From: Rebecca billardiae RCC1528
Taxonomy: Eukaryota > Haptophyta
DNA: 64,000 nt
Direction of reading: 5' to 3'
Assembly: GCA_965240325.2 (NCBI GenBank)
Contig: OZ251232.1
Coordinates: 1,488,001 to 1,552,000 of the forward strand
Both the position numbers and the translations under genes were made by a program. Position 1 is the first letter of the stretch. Each line of letters opens with the position of its first letter. Under the pieces are notes generated by a model. It saw nothing but the letters and a program-made list of their open reading frames with translations. It had not been told where the DNA came from and did not search any database. Below, in pieces: positions 22,184 through 33,072 of this stretch.

Positions 22184-23162
22184 GGCGAATGTCTGCCGTC
22201 CTCCGCCTCGCCTCTCGCATCCGATTTGCGGCCGATTCGGCGACGTGCAGATGGGCGGCATGGCGCAGCCTCGCGGCCTGGTGAGCCATATGAGCGCCCG
22301 CTCCCAAGTACCCGTAAGGTATTGACACATAGGAGCCGGCGTCATAGGCGACTCGCCTTTGAATAGCAGCTGCCTTCATAGGCGCGCGCTCAAAATAGCG
22401 CACGCCGACGAAGCTGAAACAGTTTGTCAAAGTGACAAACTTCGCTACCGCCAAACCCCCGGCCCGAGTAGTGCGTGCGGCCACGGACCTCCCACGATGC
22501 CCACGATGGTGGCGGCCGTCCTTGTGGACCATGAGCCCACGAATCCAAGAGCGTGCGGGTCGAGCGTCGCGTAAATCGACTGCGGCACACGCATGGTGTG
22601 TCTACAGGTGCGATACCATCCACGCACGCGGCATGGCAAGATGTTCCGGCTACCTCCGAGGCTTGCTCTACATGCGCGCCGATGCTCAATCGCAACCACC
22701 TGACCGGACGCGAGCGACCCGCAGCGGCTTGCGCGCGCAGCCCCGGCGTGACGTACAATGCCATGCTTGGCGAGGACCAAAACGCATTGTGGAGGAACCT
22801 CGTACGGCTCCGGTCGAACACAGTGAACTACGATGTGTGAGCATCAAGCTGGGTGTCATCTACAAGTGCCACATGTCGGTCGGCGTTGCCGCCGTGGAGT
22901 CGCAAGGCGGCAGCGACCGCGACGGCTTCACGCGCTCCATCCGCGTGGAGCCCAAAACATGCGGTGGTGGTCGAAACTCACAACAAGCTCGCTCTGGCGG
23001 ATGGTGGCGACACTGCTACCGACCCCTAGGTGCAGTCGTACCATTCGGCAACATGAGAAAATGTCGTCTGCTGAGTCGTCCCTGGGGCCATCCTACCTAT
23101 CACCTATGCCATAGGATTGAATCCTATGCAGGATAGGATCGCAGTGGGATATATCCGTCGAT

Positions 23163-24514
23163 TAACAGTGTCACTACTTAGTTAGTAGCGGGTCAGCTAC
23201 TAGCTGTAGCTTAGAAGCCCTAGCAGCTTTTCTAACTCGAATAAGCTGTCTGTCGAAATCATATATACAGGACTCTGATCCGATCCAGAACCGTGGTTAT
23301 TATATGAGTTATGACTCTGCGCAAGCCACTCTCTGAGTCCGTGCTGCTTAATTAGCTTATTACTCGGCCTCGGAGCGCGCGGCGTATCCGCGACGGCTCG
23401 GAACACGGAGCAGGGAGTCGGACCGCGTCAGTGCCGTTGCCAGTCGTCACGAACTCGTCACTCGTCAGTGAGACAGTTTAGTATATAACTCTTAGTCTTA
23501 GCTTATATAATAAATATAGTCTTATAATACTGATTCTGACGACGAGTACAATATATGAATATTGGATCAGCAGACTACTGTACCGCGCTGAGACTTATAA
23601 CTTCAAAATAGTATACAGCCGACCGGAATCCGTCGCTGACTGTCGCAGCTAGTGAGAGACTGCTGCTCGGACTTGAGCAGTGGCTGCGCAGGTCTACTTC
23701 ATCGACTCTCCGGGCCCGGGCCCGAGCTGACTGCTCCCGGACGCCGTCGCTGAGCCTGACACTGTGACTGACAGTCCCAGCTCGGGCTGAACGCGCATCA
23801 GCATGGCCACGGGCCTAACCGCTAACGGCTGCGCGGTCGTCTCACGCGGCCCACGCAGCGGCCAGCGGCCGTCGTAGAAATAAAATTAATAATAATTTAA
23901 TAATAATTAATGATCGTCGATCGCGCACGCCGATAAATACTTAATGATGAGCCGCAGATTTGACCGAGACGAGTGACGTCGCGCGACTCGGCCTCGGGCG
24001 TGAGCCGTCGGACGCGCGCGGATTATTATTATATTCGCGACTACGCCCGGATATGCCTGTACAGGCTGCATGTACGGACGGTACCTAGCAGTCTTATGTC
24101 TGTACTCAGTGCTGACCTAGACTCTGAGCACGCAATATATATATATACTACGACTGATGAAGCCTAGCTAGTGGCTGAGTAGTGCGCTAGCTACTACCGC
24201 GCGTCACTGCCGACTGCGTCACTCCGAATGACTACTCGGATATACTGCTAGCTGCTAGGACGACTGTGCCAATAATAAATCTGCTGCTGAGGGCCGCAAG
24301 TGGCAAGTGCATGCGGCGCGCGCCCGATTCGGCGCATACACCGCCATCAACGCGAAGTATATATATACATATACATATATGTATATATATGTATTGCTGA
24401 TATGATGATAACAGCATGAGACGACGCAGCTGCTTGCTGCATATCATACGACTAAGCAAGCAGCTAACGAGTAACGTCGCGCTCCAATCCGACACTACTG
24501 CAGTTCCGTCAGAA
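23163..24514. other. AT-rich intergenic stretch
   Basis: There is no gene here. The stretch includes AT-rich runs at about 23480-23560, 23878-23920 (AATAAAATTAATAATAATTT), 24130-24150 and 24355-24400. It contrasts with the surrounding high GC. It could hold 3' regions, element debris or a replication-prone region; nothing specific can be shown. Confidence 0.4.
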
Positions 24515-27303
24515 TCAATTCGTCGTCTTAGCCATGTCGGCCATGCGCGCATCGGCAAACGGCCTGTATCCCTGCCCGATCGTCTGCATCAGGAATTGCA
24601 CGTACAGGCAGATCATGAAGGCCTGCTGCTTGGGGTCCGCGGCGCCGCCGTGGCCACCCTCGATGTTCTCGTAGTACAGCAGCCCGTCGCAGCACTCGGC
24701 CTCCTCCAGACGCGCCACCATTGCGCGCGCGTGGTACGGGTGCACGCGGTCGTCGCGCGTGCTCGTCGTCATGAGCATCGGCGGGTACTGCCGGCGCGGG
24801 TCGATGTTGTGGTACGGCGAGAAGTTTCGCAGGAAGTCCGCCCAGTCGGGCGTGTCTGGGTCGCCATACTCGGCCATCCACGACGCACCCGCGAGCAGCT
24901 TGTTGAAGCGGCGCATGTCGAGGAGCGGCACGGCGCACACGACCGCACCCCACTGCTCAGGGCTGCGTACCAGCATGTTGCCTGCGCGGCCGCGCGCCGC
25001 GCGCCGCGCGAGATGCGCGCGTGAGCCGTGCCGGCAGTAGGCGCGGCGATGCCCCCCGTGGCGCGACGCGCGACCGCGGTCGCGAGGTGCGCGCGCGCGC
25101 GCGCGCGCACACCGACGAGCAAGCCGCCGTTCGAGCCACCGCGGCAGGCGAGCTGCTCGCGCGTGGTGACTCCCAGCTCGACTAGACGCGCGGCCACGGC
25201 CTCGAAGTCTTCGTACGCCTTGTGCCGCTTCTCGCGCAGCGCCGCGCGGTGCCACGCGGGGCCGAACTCGCCGCCGCCTCGGATGTTCGCCTCGACGAAG
25301 CAGCCGCCGCGCTCGAGCCACGCCGCGCCGACCGTCGACATGTAATTCGGAGTGAGCGAGATCTCAAAGCCGCCATAGCCGTATAGCAGTGTCGGCACAG
25401 GCTGCGCCTCGGCGGCAGGCGCGGACGGGCCGGGCGGCGCGGCGGGCGCGGCCGCCTTGGGCCGGACGATGAAGAAGGGCACGCGCGTGCCGTCCTTGGA
25501 CGTGGCGAACTCCTGCGAGACCTCGAGCGTCGACGCGTCGAACTGCGCCGGGAGCGAACGCAGCGGCCGCGCGCCGTCGAGACCGCGCACGCCTGCGGAG
25601 ACCGAGCCGATCGAGAGGGCATGCGGCTGGAGGTGCGACCACCTCGTCAGCCAGACGTCGTCGCCCTCGTCCGCGTCGACCGCGCCGATCGAGAGGCCTC
25701 CGATGAACGGCTCGCGCCCGTCGGACTCGTCGCACGCCCACGCGCCGTCGTCCGAGCACGAGAGAGAGAGCACGCGCGTGCGCACCTCGTCCAGCAGCGT
25801 GCACACCGCCTTGGTGCGCGTGAGCGTGAGCCCGCGCAGCGCGACGCGCTCCGTGGGCTCGAAGAGCGGCGTGAGCGTCGGCTCGCGCCCGCCCGCGCCC
25901 GGAGGCGCGCGGCCGCCCGGCCCGCCCTCCAGGTCCCACGCCAGCTCGTCCACGCGCGCGGCGAGGAGGGTACCCGGCTTGAACCCACGCCACTCGGAGC
26001 GCAGCCGGATGAGCAGCTGGTTCCGGAACTGGCGCAGCGTGCAGTCCTCGGGCACGGCGTCGTCGAGCGAGAGCCAGCCGCCGACCGAGCCGTCGGGCGC
26101 CACACGGCGCAGCCTCCGCTTCGACGTGTAGAAGGAGGGCGAGCGCACGCGCCATTCATACACGTGGCTGGGCGAGGGCGCGCGGTGTCAGGCGGACGTG
26201 GTGTGATGGGGCCGAGCGCGCGCGGCGAGCGAGCGAAGGAAGGCGCGCGCGCCGGAGGGCGGCGTCGGGCGGGAGGGCGGGCGCGTCGCACGTGAGGCGC
26301 GCCTGTGCCGCGCGCACGCGCGCGCGCGCACGCGCGCCGCGCGCGGCGCGGCGCGCACGCACCTGCCGTGGCGCGAGCGGTAGCCGCTGACACTCACATC
26401 CGTTTTCTCCCCACGGTACACTTCGACCGCCGAGCCGAGCGGCGTGCCGCGGCGCCACTCGCGCACGGTGCGCGGGTAGCCCGAGTCCGTCATCGACTCG
26501 CCGTCGCCAAAGTCCGTCCCGACCAGCAGCACGTCGCGCGACTGCCACGCCACGTTCGACTTGGCCTCCGGCAGCACGAAGCCGCCCTCCGCCTCCGGCA
26601 CGAACGCGAGTTTCGTCAAGTCGAACTCGCGGACGACGGTCGCGTCCGCGCCGCCGCGCGAGAGGTGGATGAGCGTGCGCGTGGGCGGCACGCCGGGGCC
26701 TTCGTCGAGCAGCGTCGAGCCCTTGTACACCCAGCTCTCGCCCTCCGCCGCGCACAGCTTGTCCACCGAGAGCACCTCCTCCCACGCCGGCTCTCCGCTC
26801 TCATACGACTCGAGGCTCGTGCGGCGCAGCACGCCGCGCTGGTTGTCCGCGTCGGTCCAGAAGTTGTAGTACAGCTCGCCGATCTTGGAGATGTACGGGA
26901 TCTTGTCCTTCGACGTCAGGATCGCGTGCACGCGCTCGAACAGCGGCGTGCCCGTCGGGTCGCCGAGGCGCTCGAGCGTCTCCGCGTTGTGCTTGCGCAC
27001 CCAATCGAGCGCGCGCTCGCCGAGCACGTCCTCGAGCCACGCGTGCTCGCCCTGGCGCGCCTCCCATCCTTCGACGAGCTGCTCGGCAGAGGGCTCGGCG
27101 GGCTCCGCGCCCGCGCTGCCCGCGGCCGCAACGACGCCAAGGCCGGCGGCCGCCTTGAGCGCCCACCGCGTGCCGCGCTGCGTGGCGGACGGTGCTGGGA
27201 GGATGCGCGCGCCATGGCGGGGCAGGCGGCTCGCGGAGGCAAAGAGGCCGCCCATCGACGTCGCTGCGCACACACCCGACGCGAACGTGAGGATGCGGCG
27301 CAT
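24515..27303 (-). CDS. Prolyl oligopeptidase family serine peptidase (S9A)
   Basis: Three exons (27303-26363, 26167-25113, 24981-24515; introns of 195 and 131 bp) give 820 residues, close to the usual S9A length plus a presequence. Residues 75-600 hold the N-terminal and propeller parts (WLEDVLGERALDWVRKHNAE; YNFWTDADNQRGVLRRTS). The C-terminal alpha/beta hydrolase has the nucleophile in GGSNGG (Ser about 659), the Asp in TRDDRV (742/743) and the His in EGGHGG (about 776). YGYGGFEISLTP and ANIRGGGEFG are typical S9A segments. Such enzymes cleave short peptides after Pro or basic residues. Residues 1-70 are Arg/Ala-rich, ending in a hydrophobic stretch with AGAEPA, so organelle targeting is likely. 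Intron 2 interrupts the codon directly after GGLLV. The gene is divergent, 98 bp from the next. Confidence 0.85.
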
Positions 27304-27401
27304 CGGGCCACGCGACGACCCTCGACCGGCCGGGCGGTGAGCAATCAGCGCAGCGGAGCGCGCGCGTCGGCGTCGGCGCCTCGGCGGGGAGTCGGGGAAG
27401 A

Positions 27402-28589
27402 ATGATGTCCAATCTGGCCGGCATGGTGGTCTGTAGGCATCCCCCGTGTGATCACGCCGGATGCACCAAGCAGCCGTCGTTCGGCATGCCGGGCGACGCG
27501 CGCGCCAGCCTTTGCGCTGCGCACAAGCTGCCCAGCATGGTCAATGTGAGGAGCCCCAGGTGTGAGCACGTCGGCTGCACCAAGGTGCCATCATACGGCA
27601 TGGCAGGTGACGCGCGCGCCAGCCTTTGCGCTGGGCACAAGCTGGCCGGGATGGTCGACATGAAGAGCCGCAAGTGCGATCACGCCGGCTGCACCACGCG
27701 GCCTTACTTCGGCATGCCGGGCGACGCGCGCGCCAGTCGGTGCGCTGCGCACAAGCTGGCCGTTATGGTCGACGTGGTGAGCCCCAAGTGTGATCACGCC
27801 CACTGCACCAAGTTGGCGTCGTTCGGCATGCCGGGCGACGCGCGCTCCAGCCGGTGCGCTGCGCACAAGCTGGCCGGCATGGTCAATGTGAGGAGCCGCA
27901 GGTGTGAGCACGCCGGCTGCACCACGCGGCCTCACTTCGGCATGGCAGGTGACGCGCGCGCCAGCCTTTGCGCTGCGCACAAGCTGGCCGGCATGGTCAA
28001 CATGGTGAGCCCCAGGTGTGATCACGTCGGCTGCACCAAGGTGCCATCATACGGCATGCCGGGCGACGCGCGCGCCAGCCGGTGCGCTGGGCACAAGCTG
28101 GCCGGGATGGTCGACGTGAGGAACCGCAAGTGCGATCACGCCGGCTGCACCAAGGTGCCGTCGTTCGGCATGCCGGGCGACACGGGCGCCAGTCGGTGCG
28201 CTGCGCACAAGCTGACCGGCATGGTCGACGTGAAGAGCTTGAAGTGTGACCACGTCGGCTGCACCACGCAGCCTGGCTTCGGCATGCCGGGCGACGCGCG
28301 CGCCACCCGGTGCGCTGCGCACAAGCTGCCTGCCATGACGCGCGTTTACAAGCGCGGGCTGGAGCAGGGCACGAGCACCAAAGTATCGAGCGCCGCCAAG
28401 CGACAGCGGAAGCGCACCGGCAGCACAGCCACTGCCTCAGACGTCTCAGCGCCGCAGCCGCGGGGGCGGTCGCACGACTCGCGGCTGCCGCCTCCGCTTG
28501 AAGCGTGGGTCACAGTGCCCTGCGTCGTCGCATCGGCGCCCCCGCATGTACCTGTGGTGATGGCGAGGCGGGTCGACACTACTGACTAG
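27402..28589 (+). CDS. EsV-1-7 repeat protein with eight units
   Basis: A single-exon protein of 395 residues. Residues 16 to about 319 are eight consecutive 38-residue units with exact spacing C-x4-C-x16-C-x2-H-x12, for example CDHAGCTKQPSFGMPGDARA then SLCAAH. This is the EsV-1-7 repeat, named from an Ectocarpus virus protein and found in IMMEDIATE UPRIGHT, a brown-algal developmental regulator. The Cys/His pattern suggests metal binding; the biochemical role is unknown. The C-terminal 75 residues are basic then Pro-rich and lack repeats. Units are very similar in DNA, pointing to recent expansion or gene conversion. The start ATG at 27402 is followed by another ATG. The gene is divergent from the S9 peptidase. 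Confidence 0.85.
   Translation: MMSNLAGMVVCRHPPCDHAGCTKQPSFGMPGDARASLCAAHKLPSMVNVRSPRCEHVGCTKVPSYGMAGDARASLCAGHKLAGMVDMKSRKCDHAGCTTRPYFGMPGDARASRCAAHKLAVMVDVVSPKCDHAHCTKLASFGMPGDARSSRCAAHKLAGMVNVRSRRCEHAGCTTRPHFGMAGDARASLCAAHKLAGMVNMVSPRCDHVGCTKVPSYGMPGDARASRCAGHKLAGMVDVRNRKCDHAGCTKVPSFGMPGDTGASRCAAHKLTGMVDVKSLKCDHVGCTTQPGFGMPGDARATRCAAHKLPAMTRVYKRGLEQGTSTKVSSAAKRQRKRTGSTATASDVSAPQPRGRSHDSRLPPPLEAWVTVPCVVASAPPHVPVVMARRVDTTD
27447..28358 (+). repeat. 114-bp coding tandem repeat, eight units
   Basis: The array encodes the EsV-1-7 units of the overlapping gene. Every unit is exactly 114 bp. Units are distinguished by a few alternative codons (for example TKVPSYG, TTRPHFG, TKLASFG), and non-adjacent units share variants, as expected from unequal exchange. 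Confidence 0.85.
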
Positions 28590-28604
28590 AGTCGTCGACT
28601 CCTG

Positions 28605-30032
28605 TTACCGGTAGTTCTTCCGCCGGCACTGAGTGCGATCGGACCGCGTCGCTGCGGCCTGATCGACGAATATTCGATGACGACATCCGTGAATAATAAG
28701 ATGATATAGCGCTGAGCTTATGACCGCGTTCCGCGGTCCTTTTCCGTAGAACGAACGTAGTTCGGGGCCCGCGGTGGCGGTGCACCCTCCGTCGCACCCT
28801 CCGTCGCGATCGAGAGTGGGCCCGCCCGGCCGCGAGCCCGGCAGCGAGTAGACTCCAGCGGCGCGCCGCCGCCCGCCGCGCGGCCGGGCGGGCCCATCGC
28901 AGCCGCCGGCGAGGCGCCGATTGTGTACAGTCGAAGTCATGGCCGACTGAGATCGTCGGCACGCGCTGCTGCTGCGAGATCGTCGGCGTCGGCACGCGCT
29001 GCTGCTGCGAGGGCTGCTCGCTCGCCAGCTGACCGAGGCACTCGAGCAAGCCAAGGTATGAGCACGCCTCGTCGCAGCCAGCCAGGGCCTCCATGATTTT
29101 GTACAGCACCTCGCACGCGTCCTGCTGCTGCTGCCCAAACGCCGTTGTCCACCGACAGACCTCCGCGATCGCGTCGTGGAGCGGCTCGAGCAAGCTACGC
29201 GTCGGCCCCACCTCGCTGGGCCACTCGCAGTTGACATGCGCGAGCGCCAGCGAGCGCATGCTCGGGACACGATGGGGTTGGTGGACTGCTCAGCCGCGGC
29301 AGATGTGGCGAGCGAGACGATGGAAGGGCACGCGAGCAGCGCCGCCAGCAGCGAGCCGAGGTAGCACGTGACGCCTAGGTTGAGCGTGCCCAGCAGGCTG
29401 AGCGAGCCGGCCGGGCGCCCCCGCTGCGGCTGTGCTTTCTCTGCAGCGGGCATTTCCCCGTCGAGCGCGGCGAGTGCCGCAAAGCGGCTGCCAGCTGTTG
29501 GGCCGGGTGAGGAGGAGGGAGGGAGCTGGCCTGCGGGGCGCGTGGTGAAGTCGGTGATCAGTCGCGTCGCGCTCCCCCTGCCGATTGCGCCTTCGTCCTC
29601 CAGCACGGTGCGGACCTTGCGAACGAAGTTGTAGATCGACCATTTGGGCACGTTGTACTTCACCGCCGCAGAGGGCACGTCCTGCTTGTGCCTCACGACT
29701 GAGATGGCAGCAGCGATGCTCTGGAGCGTGCTCTTAGCCACCTTCTTCACTGCCCCGGATTCGAGCAGCACGTTCAATACGCGGCGAGCGCGGTCCTCGT
29801 CGGCGTCGCCAGCTGAGTTGTTGTCGCGACGGACCGCCGGGTTGCTTGCACGCCGTCGCGCCCGGGCTGCAGGCGATCGTGCGCGAGCTCGAGCGCGCGG
29901 CGGCGCCGCTATCCGTGCACCAGCTGGCGGGGACGCTCGGCCCGGAGCTCGGAACCAATGAGCGCGCACAGGCTCTCGAGGCGCCCGGCGGCGGCGGCGC
30001 GACAACTGGCTCGCCAGAGGGCAAAAGGCCAA
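28605..30032 (-). pseudogene. HTH plus USP-type ubiquitin protease, frameshifted and truncated
   Basis: Residues about 75-150 form a helix-turn-helix-like region (VKKVAKSTLQSIAAAISVVR; SAAVKYNVPKWSIYNFVRKV). About 60 residues later comes the Cys box of a ubiquitin-specific protease, LNLGVTCYLGSLLAALLACP, where Asn-Xaa-Thr-Cys is the catalytic motif. Near 29268 the frame shifts and protein-like sequence continues in another frame with MRSLALAHVNCEWPSEVGPT and the QQD box FGQQQQDACEVLYKIMEALA. The His box is missing. The reading frame then runs into the element's inverted end. The Arg-rich first 70 residues are doubtful. The pairing of a DNA-binding region with a deubiquitinase inside an inverted-repeat element suggests element-borne origin. 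Confidence 0.55.
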
Positions 30033-30128
30033 TAGCTACTCCCAATTCCCGAAGGCTGATGATGAATACGCACACGTGCGCCTGATGAATATCGATGATA
30101 TTCTGCTCGACCCCGGCGTAGCAGTCCA

Positions 30129-30305
30129 CGAACCATATATACATTACAATGTATGAAAACGAAGCGGTGCAAATGATGTTCTCCAGTATAGTGGATACGA
30201 CCCCGACGAAGCGATTTTATGCCTGCGTGAACCATACATATGAATACGAAGCGCGGTGCAAATGTTCTCCAGTAGTGAATACGACCCCGACGAAGCCAAT
30301 ATATA
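30129..30305. repeat. Imperfect tandem duplication, about 90 bp, two units
   Basis: The segment ending ATACGACCCCGACGAAGC occurs twice (about 30129-30208 and 30229-30300). Each starts near GAACCATA and contains GCGGTGCAAATG and TTCTCCAGTA. It is non-coding. Confidence 0.6.
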
Positions 30306-30478
30306 TCGGTTGGTTACTTCGCTGATCCCGTAAGGACGTGCAAAAATAGCCTCAAAGAAGCTGACGCTTGTATTGGACTTGTAACCGTCCTACTTCACAC
30401 AGAAGTGAACTCTCACGCCCGGCCGTCCACGATTGATTAGGGGAATGTCGTGGGCGCGGTTTTTTTCTCCGTGATGCA

Positions 30479-30795
30479 TCTGTAGAGAGGGTCTCAAAAT
30501 TCGAAACTCGGTCTCCGCCAGCCCTAAAAATCGGCCCCCGCGTCCCTTTTTCTTGATCAAAGATCTTTTTGAAACGTGGTTCGGGCCCGCTGGTGCGGGC
30601 TCCACGCTGCGCGCTCCGCCCTGCACCGCGGGCCATAATGGCCCGCGGTGCAGGGCGGAGCGCGCAGCGTGGAGCCCGCACCAGCGGGCCCGAACCACGT
30701 TTCAAAAAGATCTTTGATCAAGAAAAAAGGGACGGGGGGCGATTTTTAGGGCTGGCGGAGACCGAGTTTCGAGTTTTTGAGATCGCATAGAGAGG
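30479..30795. repeat. Near-perfect palindrome, about 150-bp arms, centred at 30637
   Basis: GGGCCAT, one A, ATGGCCC marks the centre. The arms match outward for about 150 bp through CCGCGGTGCAGGGCGGAGCG and GATCTTTGATCAAG to the GAGACCGAGTTTCGA region, with few mismatches. The arm sequence occurs once more at 38881-39162. The simplest reading is two copies of one element end abutting head to head. Confidence 0.8.
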
Positions 30796-32601
30796 TCTAT
30801 TAGGCCGAAAATAAGCGCGTCCAGCTCATTCCCTTAAGTAAAGTGCGATCTGGACGTCAGCTGGACGTGACATTAACGTAACGGTTCGTTACGAGCGCGA
30901 TTTTGTGGGTAGACTCTCGTTCATGTGTGATAGTTTGCCTCCGCCTTGATGAATATGAACTTGGCTTCGCGGCGGTTGGTATCTAGAGTCTAAAACCCGC
31001 AAGCCTTATTGAAAATACCCGCGCAGCTATTCGTTGCCAGCCCATTCCATAGTCACTGACTTACCGAGCTGGCGAGCTCAAAACCTGCCGTCGTCGCAAG
31101 GACGACGTGCTGTGCAGGTTTCTTCTGCTGGGGTGGCGAGCGAGCCTCGACGACTCTTGGTTGGTCCGCAAGGGGGCGCTCGATGGGCAGGTGCGCGTGG
31201 CAAGTGCCGAGTGGCGCCTGGAGCGCGCGTCTGCGGCGGGTCCCGACGGCCGTCGACATCGCGTTCGTGCCCGCTCACTAGTCACTCCGCACGCCCCTGC
31301 CGCGCCCTGTCGATGCCTGCGCGGCCGGCCGGCGCGCGGCCGCGCCGCCGCCGCCGCAGCCGCCGCCCTGTGTTCGGGCTCTCGCAAGCTCGGGGGCAGC
31401 GGCGCATGATGCCGGACTGATCGATCTCGGAGTCTCCGACTTCACCACACGCCCCCCTTGCCATGCCTCTCCGCCAGGGTCTCCCAGAACTCTTCTTCAG
31501 AGCAGGCGCAAGTCGAACTCGGAACTGGCCGCGGCCCCGCGCGCCGTCGGCTCCCCGTGGCTGTCAGCTCCGCGTGGCCTGGGCGCCTGGCGTGCCCAGA
31601 GCTGGCCGTGCCTCTGCGACGCGTGCCGAGCCTGACCGAGGTGTGTCACCCCGTGCACGCGCGGCGCGCGCAAGCACCGGTGCTGCATGGCTGCTCGCAC
31701 CGTGCTCCCTGGCTCGCGGTCAGTCAGCTCGGCCGCGTGGTGCCTGGTGTGCACGTAGAGTCGCGCTCATGCGTCGCTCACGCCTCGCGCCCGCCTGTCG
31801 GCCGTCGCGCAGGCGCGCAGGTCGAACCCTACTGACCTGCAGATCATCTACTCCTGCGCTGCTGGCGTCGCGGCGACGACGGTCAGCGGCAGGCCCGAAC
31901 GAACGGTCGAATCCGCGCGGTCCCGCGCCGTCCGGCTCCCTGGCTGTCAGTCAGCTCCGCCGGTGGCCTGGCGTGCAAGAGTCGCGCTCGTGCGTCGATC
32001 ACGCCGAGTCGCATCCGCCTGTCGGCCGTCGCGCACGCGCAGGGGGTCAGGTAAGGGCCGTCTGTGATGAGGGCAGCTCGGCCGACGACCGACATCCACA
32101 CTCGGCGCACGCCGGCGGCGGCGCGGCGCTGGGGCGGCGCGCCGCTGGATGGAGTCTAGTTACACGTGTACGGGACGACTGCGACGGAGGGTGCACCGCC
32201 ACCGCGGGCCCCGAACTACGTTCGTTCTACGGAAAAGGACCGCGGAACGCGGTCATATATTTGAGTTTGTTACGACCGCAGATGAATGAATCCAGATGCA
32301 AGACCGATAACACTTAACAGTGCCAGCATATTATGACATGCATGACTCTGAGTCAGAGTGTCCCGGTCGTATACTACTATACGACGATTCCGGTAGCGTC
32401 AGCAGTAGCGCAGACTGCCGCCATCAGCAAGCCGCCATCATCATATCATCGAAGACATATATATATTGTCACTACTCAAGTCATGCCGCCCATGCGGCAC
32501 GACTGCGGTCTGCGCGGCCGCCGCCCATCCCGCATCCGAACCGGCCCGCGCGCGCCGCGCTGACTGGCTAGCTGACGACTCATCATCATCATCTAATCAT
32601 A

Positions 32602-32723
<122 letters not shown>

Positions 32724-32817
32724 GAGTCTCTCTCGTCACTGACAATTTTATGCCTGGTGACACTGAGCCTGAGGACCGCGCGGCCGTCGTCCAGGATCGT
32801 AGCCTATCGGATCGCGC

Positions 32818-32958
<141 letters not shown>

Positions 32959-33072
32959 TAGTCGTAATTAAGTCGTCACGGACTGTCGTGTAGTTACTGC
33001 TGTGACGCAAACCCGGAGCACCCAGCTGCGGCAGAGGCACCGAGCCGACCGCTGAAGCGCCAGTGAGATGAA

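Larger units (their letters stand above)
17544..23162. mobile_element. Putative 5.6-kb element with inverted ends, hosting a nested insertion
   Basis: 17544 onward (ATCGACGGATATCCCACTGC) matches the reverse complement of the segment ending at 23162, apart from a 2-bp insertion. Both ends then carry CATAGGAT/ATCCTATG palindromes: ATAGGATC-T-GATCCTAT at 17573-17589, a 19-bp one with arms GATCCTATG/CATAGGATC at 17787-17805, and one with arms CATAGGATT/AATCCTATG near 23110-23128. They resemble subterminal transposase-binding sites. The 2.2-kb repeat copy at 18025-20238 sits inside. Fragments of possibly coding sequence lie at about 20511-20948, 21768-22183 and 22680-23050, none intact. I found no transposase signature. 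Confidence 0.45.
28719..32257. mobile_element. 3.5-kb element with 78-bp perfect inverted ends and a protease remnant
   Basis: 28719-28796 (TATGACCGCGTTCCGCGGTC onward) and 32180-32257 are exact reverse complements over 78 bp, with weaker similarity continuing inward to an AGCGGCGCGCCGCC stretch. Both sides show TA at the edge, compatible with a TA target duplication. The interior carries the HTH plus ubiquitin-protease remnant (28605-30032), a palindromic insertion (30479-30795), and duplicated GC-rich segments at about 31530-32060. A diverged third end lies at 37863-37935. No DDE transposase is visible, so this copy is probably non-autonomous. Confidence 0.6.

Noticed and set aside
27447-28358. 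CRISPR-like array
   Set aside because: Units are 114 bp with no spacers, they keep a reading frame, and they encode a known eukaryotic/viral Cys-His repeat.
31463-32317. Plus-strand frame of 284 codons
   Set aside because: It runs through duplicated GC-rich segments and then into the 78-bp inverted end of the element. The C-terminal peptide is just that repeat translated.
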